NCBI GenBank assembly: GCA_030762175.1
Contig: CM060841.1
Span: 15,293,501 to 15,357,500 of the forward strand
Length of the DNA: 64,000 nucleotides
Direction of reading: 5' to 3'
DNA from: Metallyticus violacea
Lineage: Eukaryota; Arthropoda; Insecta; Mantodea; Metallyticidae
The translations under genes were made by a program, and so were the position numbers. The first letter of the stretch is position 1. Each line of letters begins with the position of its first letter. The notes under the pieces were generated by a model. The model did not search any database. It had not been told where the DNA came from and saw only the letters and a list, made by a program, of their open reading frames with translations. Shown here piece by piece: positions 1-13,289 of the stretch.

Positions 1-785
1 GCATATTGAAAGATAAATTATAACCCCATTGAAGTTAACGGAAATTATTGCAATTTCAATGCTACCTGAATACCAATATCGATTATTTATGGCGGCCCGA
101 AGAGTCTCACGTTTCCAGAATGCTATGTAACCAAGTCTTCCAGAGTAATGACACTATGTCTAAATGCTTGAAACCATCGATAGTTGTGGAGGTTTCTAGC
201 GTTCATGTTGAAGTATCAGTACATGAACGCTGCGTTGCGCACATGATTCAGTTTTCTAACTAGTGAACACTCCATCTTTTCTAGTTCTACTCAACTCTCC
301 GCAGCGTCTTACTTGAACAGACTATTGTTTAATTTTTTTTCTTAATTTTCTTATATGAAGGAATCTGAAGATTTTAGGAATTCGAGAAAGTTTAAGAGTT
401 CAGATTTGTCTCACCTTTAATTTTAACATGTCAGTTCTTTTCTTCTTTATATCATATCATTCAATTGTATGGGCATCGCTTTTCGCAACCGTTTGATTCC
501 AACAGTCGCCAACCGAACTCCCCCATGCTGGTTGGCGCCCACTTATGGCCAGTATGTCGTGATAACATCGGCGATCGACAAAACAGAACAGACATAGATT
601 TTCTTATAAATCAAGAACGGAAAATTAGTTGCACATTTTTTGTAATTCTGCAATTTAAATTTGTGAACACGACTAAAAATATATAGCTTTTCTGTGAAAA
701 AGAGTTTATAAGTCAAAAAAATTACAAATTACGGGGGATAGTTGGGAAAATCCCATTTTTCCCCCTGAATACTTGTAAAAATGTT
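1..785. other. No gene seen
   Basis: AT-rich sequence with only short, unconvincing open frames. I see no repeat or RNA signal. Confidence 0.5.
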
Positions 786-1349
786 GGGCTGTCAACGATT
801 TGTGGTTACAAAGGCATCATTCCTTTTTTGTTTTGAGACATACTATCTTCACTGGCGCAGTGCTTTGTTAAAGAAACGAAAATGAAAGAGTAAATGATCG
901 GCAAGTATTGCAACCTTGGACTAAAGAAAAAGTGCAGCTGTTTTGGCCAGTAATGAGGGAATAAGTTGATTCAAGGAGACAGGACACGTGACTGTGAATG
1001 AGCAACTACTGAAGTCGGTATCAAGCATGCCTCAGCTGACACAATCATTCATGACATTCTGCAGTACCGTAAAGTATGAACTCATCTCTTTGACTAATAC
1101 AATCATTCATGACATTCTGCAGTACCGTAAAGTATGAACTCATCTCCTTGACTAATAACGTTCTCATCTCTAGCAGGTGTTGCTGACCATCCGAGCCGCG
1201 TATCTTCCAAAACTCTTCCATGATGTCTAAAAACTTCTGTCACCATTTGCTTTTCTGACGTTTCGCCAGATCCATGCACTTCCTCTAGAGGTACGACAGG
1301 TACAAAAAGAAGAATGATGCCTTTGTAACCCCAACACATTGGCAACCCA
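786..1349. mobile_element. Candidate short inverted-repeat element (MITE-like)
   Basis: The stretch around 789-834 (TTGGGCTGTCAACG ... GTTACAAAGGCATCATTCC) returns as its reverse complement around 1304-1349 (GAATGATGCCTTTGTAAC ... TTGGCAACCCAA). The arms are about 45 bp and imperfect, with an internal part of about 470 bp. The minus strand is open for 80 codons between them but resembles no family I know. Target duplications are not clear. Confidence 0.5.
1041..1156. repeat. Tandem duplication, 58-bp period
   Basis: Two copies (1041-1098 and 1099-1156) of a unit starting ACAATCATTCATGACATTCT and ending TTGACTAAT differ at one position (CTCTTT / CTCCTT). They lie inside the short inverted-repeat element. 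Confidence 0.9.
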
Positions 1350-3516
1350 AAATTTCTACGATTTCTGAGCGAAAAAAAAAAAAAAAAACAGGGAACCTTA
1401 ATTTTCGACTATCTCTCGTAGTTACGCATTGTAATTTGCTCGATCCTCATATTTCGGACAGTTCATAAATAAAATTCATGAACAATAAATAAACATACGA
1501 GAAGAAATAGCACAAATTTTGGAAGCATGTGTACACTTTGATTAAAGGGTGAATGCATGTCTCGCTGCAAACGAATATTATGAAATCTTAATTGAAAAGA
1601 ATGTTCACGATTTAATTGCAAAAATATTCTGCCAATTTAGCTCCCTCCTTCAACTAACATATACATGACTTGCTTGAGACAAGTTCTGGAACCTTAATTA
1701 TATATTTCAAGACAGACATACAAATCAAAAACTAAACGTCCAACTCATAGGAAGCTATGTCTCTCCCGTGCTCCTCTCAAGAATCTTTCATAGGGAGAAA
1801 TGAAGCTCTTGAGAGTCTTCCATTGCTTGAAAGTTTAACTGAGGGATAAGATTAAAAACTCAGAAGTTGAAAGAATGAAATGAAGATGGGAAGGCCGTGC
1901 GGCATGACTACAACAGTAAGCGGCAATCAGATATATTCAAGTTAGTTTGTGGAAATATAGTACACTACAAAAACTGTGATCAATTGTGAAAACACATGGT
2001 CAAGATACTAGTGGATAGTATTTCAAGTGTTACTAAAACCAAATTAAACATTAATAAAGGCAATAAGTAGACTAACAAAATTATCTTTGAAGGAGTTATT
2101 GGATGGTGGCTGGCATGGGGGCGTTGTTTTGAAATGATTTGAGATGCCCCATATTGGACTCCAAAGTTTGAAGTAATTTTTGGTGGCGGGAGGAACTGTG
2201 ATGGGAGTTTGATTATATGCCGATACAGCTCATCACTAAATAACTCTTCTTGTCGATCTACAGGGATGTTGCTGGTTTTCGGAACTTGAAAGTGCCGGGT
2301 TAGTGAGGGGAAATAAAGGTGATGTGTTGATGAGAAAGAACGCCTTGTTATCTGCGAGTTGACGTCGTTTATTCAACCAACAAGTGCGTACCAGGGCGTT
2401 TCTCTTCGGATCCCACTAATGAGACTATTGGTAGACACGCGAGGCTATAATACCTGACAAACAGTAGTTTTCTGACTGCTGAACAGAAGCGAAACTCTAA
2501 TATTCATGTTCCAGTGCGAGTTCCCAAGACTAAACTCTCCAAAAAAGGCAATTTCTTGTCCTTATATACTGAACAAGACTCGCTTGACCACGTGATAAAA
2601 GTTCTACTTTCCCGCCAATGTGGTTATAGGCATCGTTACAGGCAACTGTCATGTTATTGGCCAGTCAGATTATCTGAACGTAACAACTTGGCGATTCTTC
2701 ACCATTAAATTGCAACTACTGCCATACGTTGCAGTTCAATGTACCTTAACGGTAGCACAGGTGTTAACAGCGTTTTCTTTACCAACATACCTGTCCGGAA
2801 ACAAGGAACCCCCTTCTAATGAACAAAAAGGAAAATAATTTACTGTATTGTCTCTCAAAACAGTCCCTCTGCTGTTCGAACAAGAATTCCTGCTTTTCGT
2901 GACATATTCTGTTCGAAGATGAGTCTGAAATTTATGTAATTTAATTTATTAGAACTGCTTTCAAATATTGTTTCTAAACTACTTGGTCTGAACTTGCATT
3001 GGCCTTAATCATAAATATGTTTTGTGTAATAAGCCAAAATTCGTTAAATTGACAGCAAACAATTTATACATTGCAAATATAGCAAAGTTGTATACAAAGT
3101 AATATTTTCATGAGCATTGCTAACGCTTGAATGGCAGTATTTTAAATGAAATATGGAAGTAATCCTTAGTATATGTCATTTAATTTATTATACTCAATGT
3201 TTCAAGGCTCATTAATCACCTAAATATGTAAGTTTCGTTTAGCGGTCACTCTCTGTTTTTCCAACAAATGACAGTCAACTCAAACTTCCTTCACAGGATG
3301 TATATCGTCTGTTCTTTGAAGTTCGGGAGAAAATAAAAGTGTATGGCACCCAGTCGATACTGCATAGGTTGATGAGATTCGGTTTCTTATGAGAGGTTCG
3401 CTTTGGAGGTAAAATGTGACCGCTACCCCATAGTACCATTTTGTTGCGTACTGAGTGTAGGTAAGCGGCCGTGATTACGATATGCCAATTGCATTAGGAA
3501 TAATATTAACGTGTGA

Positions 3517-3552
<36 letters not shown>

Positions 3553-4024
3553 AAAGACAGTTGTATTTGCAGCGAAAACTTCAATGATTAATGGAAGTAC
3601 CTACAAGAGAAAGATAAATTCCTTTGACTTTTAAATGAAAGTTTGTATTAAAACATTTACTTATACGTACTTAAAAGAAACAATACTATTTTTTTTAAAC
3701 TGTCACTGAAAGAAAATAAAACATTCGTTTTTTTTTACTTAACCACTGCATAAAATGAAAAACGTATTTATTTAAAAATTTAGAAAATTTTTCAACCCCC
3801 CACTATTAATCAGTCACTGACGCAACATCAATTACGAGTTATACAATGCAAAAATGCTTGTGACGAATAAAAGCGCTTAAGGAAAAAAAGCTAAGAGAAT
3901 AAAGTGTTCTGCCATTTTTTTTAATGTGCTTGCCGAAATCATTTTCTATTTGAACTCTTAAGACTATGAAAGGTGTGCAAAAATAAAAAAATAAACGTCT
4001 AAAATGTATTAATTCTTTTTCGTT

Positions 4025-4064
<40 letters not shown>

Positions 4065-4156
4065 GATCAATCTCCTTAGTGGATGACATTTATATCCTTT
4101 CCATCCGATATATATACATATTTTTTCATTTATTTATTTGTATATATATAAAAATA
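1350..4156. other. No gene seen; simple repeats only
   Basis: Contains an A-run near 1372-1388, a T-run at 3521-3549 and a TA-repeat at about 4028-4055. Positions 2330-2800 are less AT-rich than the surroundings and could be an old repeat, but I recognise nothing in them. Confidence 0.5.
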
Positions 4157-4436
4157 AATAAATGAAAAATTAGTAACACTATTAATAATGTAACAAAAAT
4201 AACAATAACTAGAAAAGCAGCAAAGGATAAAAAAACTTAGAAAAAGTCACAGATTATTATCACTATATTTCGAACTGCTTGAGTTTTTCTACTGCAAAAA
4301 GACAAGTGTATCTTCTTGCCATAGAAGGACTCAAGCGATCTCAAGTGTGACTTTTTCTTAGTGTTTTATCACTTTCTACTTTTATTATTACTTTAATTTG
4401 TTACATTGTTAATAATGTTACTTTATTTTTCTTTTT
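4157..4436. mobile_element. Hairpin-forming MITE-like element in a TA-rich site
   Basis: The left arm, about 4157-4251 (TAGTAACAC...AATAATGTAAC ... AGAAAAAGTCAC), pairs imperfectly with the right arm, about 4346-4436 (GTGACTTTTTCTTAG ... GTTACATTGTTAATAATGTTAC). A loop of about 95 bp contains a smaller inverted pair around CTGCTTGAG / CTCAAGCGA. Both sides are TATATA-rich, which fits insertion into TA repeats. It has no coding capacity. Confidence 0.6.
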
Positions 4437-7229
4437 CTTTTATATATATGTATGTATATAACTTGTACTTGAACAATAATGCCACGCCAACTGCGTTCTC
4501 TATTTTTTTATTTTTAAACGTATTGCAGTAAATTTATGATTGTATTATCATCACCCATTACTTACTTCAGATTTTTGGTTTTACACAGTTTGACACACTG
4601 CTAGTTACATAGCTTCGATTCGTCAAGTTGGCACTAATTGCTGCTTTCACAGTCAGCTTACTGCTAGCCTGCCTTATTCTCGAGCCTAACTGGCAGGTGC
4701 TGCTGTTTTACTAGTCTACGACCAGAACGTCACAATGTTTATAACACTCTATTAGGTAATTTTCAATTTTGACTACTAAATAGAAAAGAAGTGATATTCA
4801 TCTACACAGACGACTACAAAATAAAAAAAAATATCGGATCTGATATGACAGTTAGAAGTGGTAGCTTGAAATCCATACCAACAGCAGGAAAACTTATTCA
4901 AGCTGCACAGTGTTTCAAACAGAGCTAATAGGCAATTGATTGGTTCCTAATGTACTTCCCTCACTGCCCCATCAACGTCAATTCACAATGTGCTTTATTC
5001 GTGATAACAAGTACACAATCTTTCCCATCCTTTCGCGGTGTATTAATCTTCCTAAACTACACTTTCTTTCTAGTGCATCAAAGGGCACTCTGAGGAATAA
5101 AAAAAATAATGATAATATATAATGTTTATGAAACAATTTCGTGGACTTTGAAATACTTTTGTGTTTCTTTATGTACCAGATATTTCCTGGAAGGATGGAG
5201 GCTTTGATCGGATGGAATTAATCAGGAAAGAGAGAAAAATCTAATTTTTCTGTTATCTAAGTATAAATATTTAAAGTTAATTTGAAAGGATATATAGTTT
5301 CTGAACATGGACTAAAGATCTTTCGTTAAGTTTAATAATGTATGCACAATTTTCATGGTTCAATGTTTACTGCTTAACGATATAACTTTTATATTTTCCC
5401 TTTGCTCCGTGGATAAATTTAAGGGGTTCTAATCACAAATCCCATACCTCATACCAAGATATAAAGTCAGTACAATAAACAACAGTGAATGTACGTAATC
5501 TCGGAAGAAGCTCATCAAAATAGATGGGCAAATTTTTTCTCCAGTCTCCAAGATGCAACCTTCACCGGAAGTCTCAGATTAATACTTTGTGAACTATATA
5601 AACGATACCCTCCGCATATTAATTTCGGTTTGAAAGGTATCAGTGAAAACCATTTTTTAACTTTGGGGATAAAGTGTGAGATTGGGCGAGACGGTATCAA
5701 AGATGGTATCAGTATTAAGCTACAGATGCGACCAAAATTGAGAGACGGAATGCTTTCGAGTAGGTATGTAATAACTTCCCCACCATTCAAAATAGTAAAC
5801 ATAAAGAATCTGTGAATGAAACTATTAAAATATTAAAAAAAAAATATAAATCCTAACATGTTACTAAAACTGTTATGTCATTTGTCATTCTAAAGCTTTT
5901 GCCTCAGAAACAGGGAGATATATGAGAACAACACAAGAAACACTTTCGTCAGAACCTTTCAATTATGAAAAAGAGGTTTGTGCAAAAAGAATGACAGAAG
6001 CGATATAAATACCAGAAACTTAACATATATTTAAAAATGTTCTCCACGAATTAAATATTTGCACTATAATTATTAAAAACTTATCCTCCTCAATAAACAT
6101 TAGCAGATCGTGAAATTGCACTATTTAATTTAGATATAATTAATGTGTTTACGATTATATTGTTGCTACAGTTGAGGCAACTAAACTTTGAATTAAGTGA
6201 CATTAATCGAATTGGTATACTAGAGTGCCTAGCTATGTATAAAAACTATAGAATACACAAAGTCCTTGTTAGAAAAACAGGAGAACTGTGTAGAAAGTAA
6301 AAAATACAGTACGAAGGTATTTGCAATGCTGAACTTGTTTATTGTTAAAGGTGTCGTTCCTTTCCTGTCATATATTAGCAAAATAATCCTTAGATTTCTT
6401 AATGTGTATGAGCTAAACTTGCTATCTGTAAAAAAAAAATGTTGTACTGATAATACTTAAATACTGCCTGAAATGTGGTAGACATTTCAATAGAGAAACA
6501 ACTTACTTCTGAAGCAAATATGTAGATTAAAAAATGAGGTTAGAGTGATTTTATTCAGAATGATAATGTTCGGCCTCATACAACCGACTGAAGAACTGAA
6601 ATGCATCTATCGAATTAATTAGATCCAGCACTCCTTCTTTTAAATCCTTAAAATTTACTGCGAGAAATACCTTTAATAATATGAAAGGATGGAAATTGAA
6701 TCTGGCACCATGCATCGAAGATAATTTTAGATAATTGTGAACTGCTTAAGAACTTAGTAGATTACAAGGGGATTTCATTTACTTGCAGCTACAATATACA
6801 ATAACAGCATTTTTCCAGTTTTTAGCTAAACTACTATTTAATGTTTCCTGGTGTTTATTGTGAGGATAAGAATTAAACAAACTGGTATCATGTTTATGTT
6901 ATATGTTTTGTTATATACTGGGGAAGTAGATGGCTTCCAAAAATGAATCATACACTATCTCAATCAAATGTTTGAAGAACATGACTTTAAAATATCTTGA
7001 ATAAAATAGAGCATTACGAAAAAAAGTATTTAATAAAACTAAAATTTGATAATAACCCCTTAAAGCACATCTCTCTCTTTAATTATTAGAAATAACGGAG
7101 AATACTTTTAAAAAAGAGGAAATGTTCAATTCATATATGACACGTTGAAAAATAATGCAAGAAAGGCCCGTGTATAAACTTATAAAAGTATGACAGTGCC
7201 ACAATTCTTATATAGAAGTGAAGCAGGAG
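4437..7229. other. No gene seen
   Basis: AT-rich, with only spurious short frames. A 108-codon frame at 5489-5815 is open on both strands and shows no recognisable domain, so I do not call it. Confidence 0.5.
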
Positions 7230-8430
7230 TGAGGGCGTTCTAAAAGTTATCGGTATAACGAAGAAAAAACAAGATTTAATTTTATTTTAATTTTTCAACA
7301 CAGTCACCTTGTAAATCAAACGACTTTATAACTTTTTAATACCCTCAGATAAATAACATTTGTCCACCTGTTAAATATAAGCCTTTGTCTCAGCTTTAGC
7401 ATCATTATTTTATATGAAGCTTAGTCACCTGGCCATTTCTTTAGATTTGAATAAAAAGCAATCGCCTGGAATCAAATCCGGTATATGTGGAAGCGAGGAC
7501 ATGCAGTTTTGCAGCCTCAGACGTGTGTGAAGGCGTATTATCGTGATGAAAGGGAACTTTCTTTTCTCAAGGTGTGGACATTTAACCTGAAGCATTTTTC
7601 AGTTGGTCCAGTAGTGAAGCGTAATACTCCCCGGTGTTGGTTCTGCCCTTGTGGAGTTAGTCTACAAGCACCACACAATGAGAACCCCAGAAAACGTAGC
7701 CATGACTTTTTCCGAAGATGGAACCGTTTTTGCTTTCTTTGGTTCAATTTCACATGTTGCCACCCACTGCTTGGATTGCTCCTTGGTCTTTGGCATGTAG
7801 TGATGAACCCATGTTTCATTTACTGTTCTGAAACGTCGGAGAAACTCACTGAAATTGCGTTTAAACACGTCTAAACACTCTTGCGAAATGTTCATTCAAA
7901 TGCGTTTTTAGTACAAACGCAGCACCCAAAACTTCGAGTAAAATGTAGCGGATACGATCTATCGACATCTTTGCAATGTCGATCAATTCGCGTACCTTCA
8001 ATAGGCGTTCATTTAATACGTCATTGTGAATTTTTGGAAAAATCTCACCGGTTGAGCAGTTTTGGGTTGCCCTGAGTGCTCATATCTTGAATGGATGTAC
8101 GATCGTGCTTAAATTCAGCAGTCCATATTTAACCGTCGAAAATAAACGTTAAGAGTTCTTTAATGTGGAATATAAATCCTTTTGAATTTTGTTGGAGTTA
8201 ATCCCTTCAAATCGAAGTGGTTTATCACAGCTCATGTTTCAGGTTTATCTATTTTGTAGAAAATGTTAACACTAGTTTGTTTGCACGATCTTCATAAACA
8301 AGTGACTACACTTAAGGGTCTGAGATTTACAGCGCGCCATCTAAAGGATGACACTTAATAACTATCATAGTAATTTGGCCATTTTCACGATATTTCTGAG
8401 CCAGTCCGAGAACTTTTAGATCACCCCTCC
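7230..8430 (-). mobile_element. Mariner-type transposon, family A, degraded copy 1
   Basis: A roughly 1.2-kb element whose ends are inverted: 7231-7256 (GAGGGCGTTCTAAAAGTTAT) against 8406-8429 (CCGAGAACTTTTAGATCACC). On the minus strand broken frames encode mariner transposase pieces. These include a helix-turn-helix side near 8000-8200, a QSKQWVA...EPKKAKTVPS-type region at about 7700-7790, and FHHDNTPSHTSEA (second catalytic Asp) at about 7510-7550. Stops and frameshifts are frequent, so it is not active. It shares long matches with 36470-37900. Confidence 0.8.
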
Positions 8431-8442
8431 TATTCAAGCGGA

Positions 8443-8840
8443 GTGAATCAGGCTGTACGCTTGGAGGGTTCAAATCCCTTGAGGTTGGCCATCCTGATCT
8501 TGGGCTTTTTCGTGTTATTCTGGTTATTTAAGCAAATAATGGGATGTGTGTCATTGCTGTCCTTGAATTTTCCCTCGCCCAAATCAGCTCATTTCATTCC
8601 GCTGGTTCTGTTTCAGAGTCGAAAGGGTAGGCGAGGTGGGTTGGTGCAAATTGAGCTTTCTGAGGGGCTCTGCCGTTCGGGGTGCTCCATTGTTCTTGGA
8701 TTCTGGCTGCCAGGCATCTGCTTCACCTCATCCCATCCTCCTGGCGGTGTAGGGACAAAGGACCACACCTTGAGCACGGCTGAAGTACAAAAACTGCTCC
8801 CTCTGTCCCGACCGACACAATCCAGACTAGAGATATATCG
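8443..8840 (+). repeat. Dispersed repeat, copy 1 (possibly tRNA-derived SINE)
   Basis: It begins with a tRNA B-box-like GGGTTCAAATCCC near 8466-8478 and continues into TTGAGCACGGCTGAAGTA (8771-8788) and CCTCTGTCCCGACCGACACA. The last two words recur near 41033-41080, so this is a dispersed family. It creates a 182-codon open frame that I regard as accidental. Confidence 0.5.
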
Positions 8841-8990
8841 GCAGACTACAAAGAGATTGACGAAGCAATTAGATTATTTTATCCTTAGAGAGATAGTTAA
8901 TTTGCACTTATGGCTGCATATACCAGATGAGCAATACAATTATCAACCAATCGCGCGTCATTTTCTCTCACGATCGGAAGAGGCATGCTA

Positions 8991-9732
8991 GTTGATGTTT
9001 AATAAGTAGTATGTTGACAAAGTAAATAACAAGTCAGAAAACATTTTGAACGAAGTTACATATATATTTTTTTCCAACATTTATTCAAGAAAGTTTATTT
9101 TCCATTATATTATCGGCCCATAATCGTCATATAACTGTATTATTGCTATTAAGATGCCTGTTAATTGTAATAAATGGGAAATTTATGCTGAAACAAATTT
9201 TGGATATTAATACTTACGCTTGCATTAACTTACTGTAGATTAATGCTGGAAATTGAGAATTTCAAATCAAGAACTCGTTGAAAATGAGAAACTTAACGAA
9301 CTTACTTTTACAACCAAAGCCGATGAATGAGACAACTATTTCAATGCCTTATCTAACGCTATGACAAACTGTCTCTCTGTGTACTTGTCTGCTTTTGATG
9401 TATATGTTGGTTGACGTGAACTATAACCTTCAGATAACGAAGAGGAGAGTATCAGGTTCCTTCACAGAATATTAATTTGCTGCAAAATCACTCTCCGTCC
9501 TCATGACGTGTCGCTTTATATTACTACCTGGAAACCCGAATATTCAGTATTCCACATTAGTAAGAGTCAACGACATTACTTCAACGCACCTTTTAATAAC
9601 TTCATTAGCTTCTCAAACAGAGGATTGCCAAAATAAAGTTACTTAGACAAATTCATCTTATATATCTATGTAGATAAAAAAAACCTAGAGTCGTTATTTT
9701 TTTAATATTTGTTATAAACAGAGTGCCCTATA
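8991..9732. other. No gene seen
   Basis: AT-rich sequence without recognisable features. Confidence 0.5.
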
Positions 9733-11077
9733 TATGAGGGTAGGTCCAAAAGTTTCCGGCCTCACCGATAAGGATTATCGCCTTGACAAAACCCTTATCT
9801 GGTGTCATATCTTGTCTGTTAAGTAAATAATTGCAGCTGTAACTTCCAATTCGCTCTGCTGTATTCAGTTGTTCAGATATAGTTGCATAAAGAAGGCTAT
9901 GTGTACAAGATTGTGGCATGTTCATAATTGAGTATCACGCTGTTATTAAGTTCTTCACAAAAGAAGGACTTACTCCAAATGAAATTAAACAGCGATTGGA
10001 CGATGTATATGGGGAAGCACCCCCCTCATATTCTAAGTAAAAGTAAGGGCCAAACTTTTTCGAATGGGTCGAGAAAGCATTGAAGACGAAGAGCGTGCAG
10101 GTAGGTCCTTGGAGGTGCTCACTCCTGAAAACATCGCTCTTGTGGAAGGAGAATTTATGGAAGACCGACGGCTCAAAGTTACAAAAATAGCAGCAAGTTT
10201 GGGGCTTTCTAAAACAACAGTCCTTGGAATTATTCATGAACATTTAAACATGAATAAGATTAGTGCAAGATGGGTGCCTAAACTTCTTTCTTCAGTTCAA
10301 AAGCAGTAAAGAGTCATCTGTTGTCACACATTTTTGGAGCTCTGCCGTGGCAACGAGAAAGAGAGAGAAGTTCTGCAAACCATTGTTACAGGACTTGTAT
10401 TTATTTAGAACGCTCTTTTTGCAGGAGATGAAACCATGGTCCTCTACTATGATCTTTTGTCCAAAAGAAAACCAATGGAGTGGCAGGCATAAACCTGGAC
10501 AACACAGTCTCCAAAGGCCAAGATCATTCAGTCAAGAAGATCATGGCCACAATCTTTTGGGACTGTGAAGGAATACTCTTCATTGACTTCCAGGAGAGGA
10601 ACACCACAGTAAATGGGGAGTACTATGTTGGCCAACTGCACAGACTACGTGCTTCCATCATAGAGAAAAGGCGAGTAAAGCTGAGTGGTGGTGTGCGCCT
10701 TCTTCACGACAACGCGCATGTGCACCCAGCTCTTGTTGAAAGGAAGTTGTGAAGAAATTGGACTTCAAGGAGACGACCATTCACCCTACAGCCCAGATCT
10801 AGCTCCCAGTGACTATTTCCTCTTCTCAAAACTCCAGCAGGTCCTTCGAGGAAGGAAATTTAAGTGTGACGAAGAACTGATGAATGCTGTTTACGCCCAT
10901 TTTGCAGGCAAGACTTCTGACTATTTTTGGGGGGGGGATTGAAAAGTTAATTCAAAGATGTGAGAAATGTACTCGTATTACATTAAAGGGTTACTATATT
11001 GAAAAGTGAAATATAATTTTTGTCTTTATCATACCTAGAAAATGGTTAGGCGGGAAACTTATGGACCTACCCTCGTA
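9733..11077 (+). mobile_element. Mariner-type transposon, family B, degraded copy 1
   Basis: The inverted ends are TATGAGGGTAGGTCCAAAAG (from 9733) and CTTATGGACCTACCCTCGTA (to 11077), inserted at TA. Transposase remains are on the plus strand in several frames: EYHAVIKFFTKEGLTP at about 9930; the helix-turn-helix part ERAGRSLEVLTPENIALVEG with KVTKIAASLGLSKTTV at 10090-10230; GDETM (first Asp) near 10420; LLHDNAHVHP (second Asp) near 10700; and YSPDLAPSDYFLFSKL (third Asp) near 10780. Multiple stops and frameshifts make it a pseudogene. Confidence 0.88.
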
Positions 11078-11579
11078 CAATACAATGATTTGCGCATAGT
11101 ATTTTTTAAACGTTGCATTCTGCGAATAAATAATCTTCGAGCAATATTCCAAAATGTCGTTGTGATAGAGAGTATTTAATTTGAGCTCGCAGAAAGTTCC
11201 AGAGACGAGTAGCGACAACTGTGAAGAATGAAGAAAAGTAAAAATTTGGGTGAAGGGTATAGAAAGAATGGACTTGTTCAGTTGGACGTTTAAGTTGTGA
11301 TGCAAAGATAAGGAATGAAAACAGGCGGAAAGATAGTGCGGAGATAAGGTGCATAGAATTCGACGCAGGAGAATGAACGCAATTTCCTTGTAGCATCCAG
11401 CCGATACCAGCATAATTCATACGCTGGAGTGATATGATCTAAATTACACACAATTCATTCATTCATAACAGAAAAAAAAACGATAATTCATAAATTAAAC
11501 AGATACTAGGGAACGAATAGAAATAGACCGAAAGAAAACTTGCTGCTAGGATTAACAAAACTACATTGTCAATTTATCA
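11078..11579. other. No assigned gene
   Basis: The minus strand is open for about 139 codons (10994-11413). Another frame reads FFTVVATRLWNFL, loosely like the tail of some LINE polyproteins. The evidence is too thin to call it. Confidence 0.3.
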
Positions 11580-11582
11580 ATA

Positions 11583-11667
11583 TTAGTAGTAGCAGCAGCA
11601 GTAGTAGGAGGAGGAGGAGAGGAGGAGGAGGAGGAAGAGGAGGAGAAGCAGGAGGAGGAGAGGAATG
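11583..11667. repeat. Purine-rich AGC/AGG microsatellite
   Basis: An imperfect AGT/AGC/AGG triplet tract on the plus strand. It yields a serine/arginine/glycine-rich frame that is not a gene. Confidence 0.85.
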
Positions 11668-13289
11668 TATTTATTACAGTGGTACAAATACAATACAATG
11701 CAACTTCGACAGGTGCACGGGTCAAACGGAAATAAAGTAAAAGAAAAGAAATATAAAAACTTTTTTTTTAATATTAAAAATAAATACAGGTGGTAAGAAA
11801 CCCCATTATAAATGAAGCACGGCTGGACTCAAACAATTTGTTTTCCCAGATACTATCCCCGATTATTAGCATTTTCATGCTTTATCTGTATCTTTATCAA
11901 AATTTACCTAATTCTCCTCTCCTTCTTGCCTGCCAGCAGAGCCCAGCAAGACGGTCTCCCTCTGTTCGATATCGTAAAGTAGTATAGTAGATACTTTTCC
12001 CTGCGTTCTGCCGTACCTTTACATTGTACATGTTCATGATTCCCCTCCTGATAGATGGTGAAAATTCTCCGGTCATGTTCTTCAGTGATCTTAATCATTT
12101 CCATTCTCCTTGTCTGAGCCACGCGAGCCCCTGTCTATGGTGTTTTTGGGTACTGCTCCATCCCCATTCAGATATTAGACCAGCTTGTACTTCCAGCGAA
12201 ATGGTGAAATGGTCTCTCAACAATGCCCATTTATCTGATGTCTATTCATATCCATCAAGTGGTTTTTAACCTTCCTCCACTCTTTCTAATCCCTTGACCG
12301 GCCATCAAATGGAGCCCGGTCCTATTCAGTTTATCAGAGAGACAAAAGTGAAAAGGAAATGCAGAGAGAATGCACAGATATCTATTCACGAAAGTAGCAC
12401 TCATTAAAAATCTGCAAGCTGGAATAATAGATTAATGAATGTTGCTTATATAGTGACTGAACTAACGAGGAGGAAGAAAAGTTTATCTGAACAGTGAAAG
12501 AAACATATTCCATAAAAAATGTGAAAGCGTAAAACAAGGATTGCGTTTGTAACACTTATGGTAGTATGATTTTCGCAAGGTAAATATCAAAATAAAAACA
12601 ACAGAACAGAGCAATACCTTCAATGTCAATATTTGAGGAAGCAAAGTGGCTTATTTCCCGAAGAAACCAAGAAACAAGGAAAATTAGTTTTTTTAAGGAG
12701 TCAGGTACATGTAAGAAACTAGAGCTGTTCTGAAGCGTAGGCTTTCGTATCTATAGCAGCTTCTCCAAATAGAAGCCGCCTTGGCTAAACACAGTCGTTT
12801 CCAGAGTTGATCTACAGCTCTGTATGAGACGTTTATTATTTCTACTTGGGATGAAATTCCCTTCAGCGCTCTGCAAAGACAGCCCCTCGCAATGTTCTGG
12901 TTGCCTAGTGACGTAGTTGGAGGGAAGAAATAAAAGAAAATCAGATTTCCCTGCCCTCCACTCTCGGAGTGTTTAGTAGGTTTATAGTGCCTCTTAGAGA
13001 AAACATCTCACAATTGACTTCGCTTAAGGGTTGCCCAAAATGTGAGTACTAACTTGCTCAAGCTTCGAAAAGTAACGGGAATATGTCTATACCATAAATA
13101 TCTTAAATATTGAGATTACAAGCTTTAAATATATTACATTTTAAAAAATGTAACTAATGGCAGATAGATTTAAACGCATAAACTTTACTTAAATTTAAAA
13201 GCAAACAGTTAAATCCAATTGCCTTATTCATTTTCTTCGTTTTAGCTTTTATTTTGTCACAGCTTTACCTTTAACGGCTGTTCATTAAT
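11668..13289. other. No gene seen
   Basis: Mixed AT-rich sequence. Short frames at 11790-12270 overlap each other on both strands and show no domain. Confidence 0.5.

Noticed and set aside
5489..5815. 108-codon plus frame with a 95-codon frame opposite
   Set aside because: Open on both strands, AT-rich codons, no domain, no splice or promoter support.
8443..8991. 182-codon plus-strand frame
   Set aside because: It overlaps a dispersed repeat, and its start corresponds to a tRNA-like box rather than a protein family.
10994..11413. Possible LINE C-terminal tail (VVATRLWNFL pattern) next to mariner B copy 1
   Set aside because: Only one short pattern matches. No YADD or other reverse transcriptase motif is nearby.
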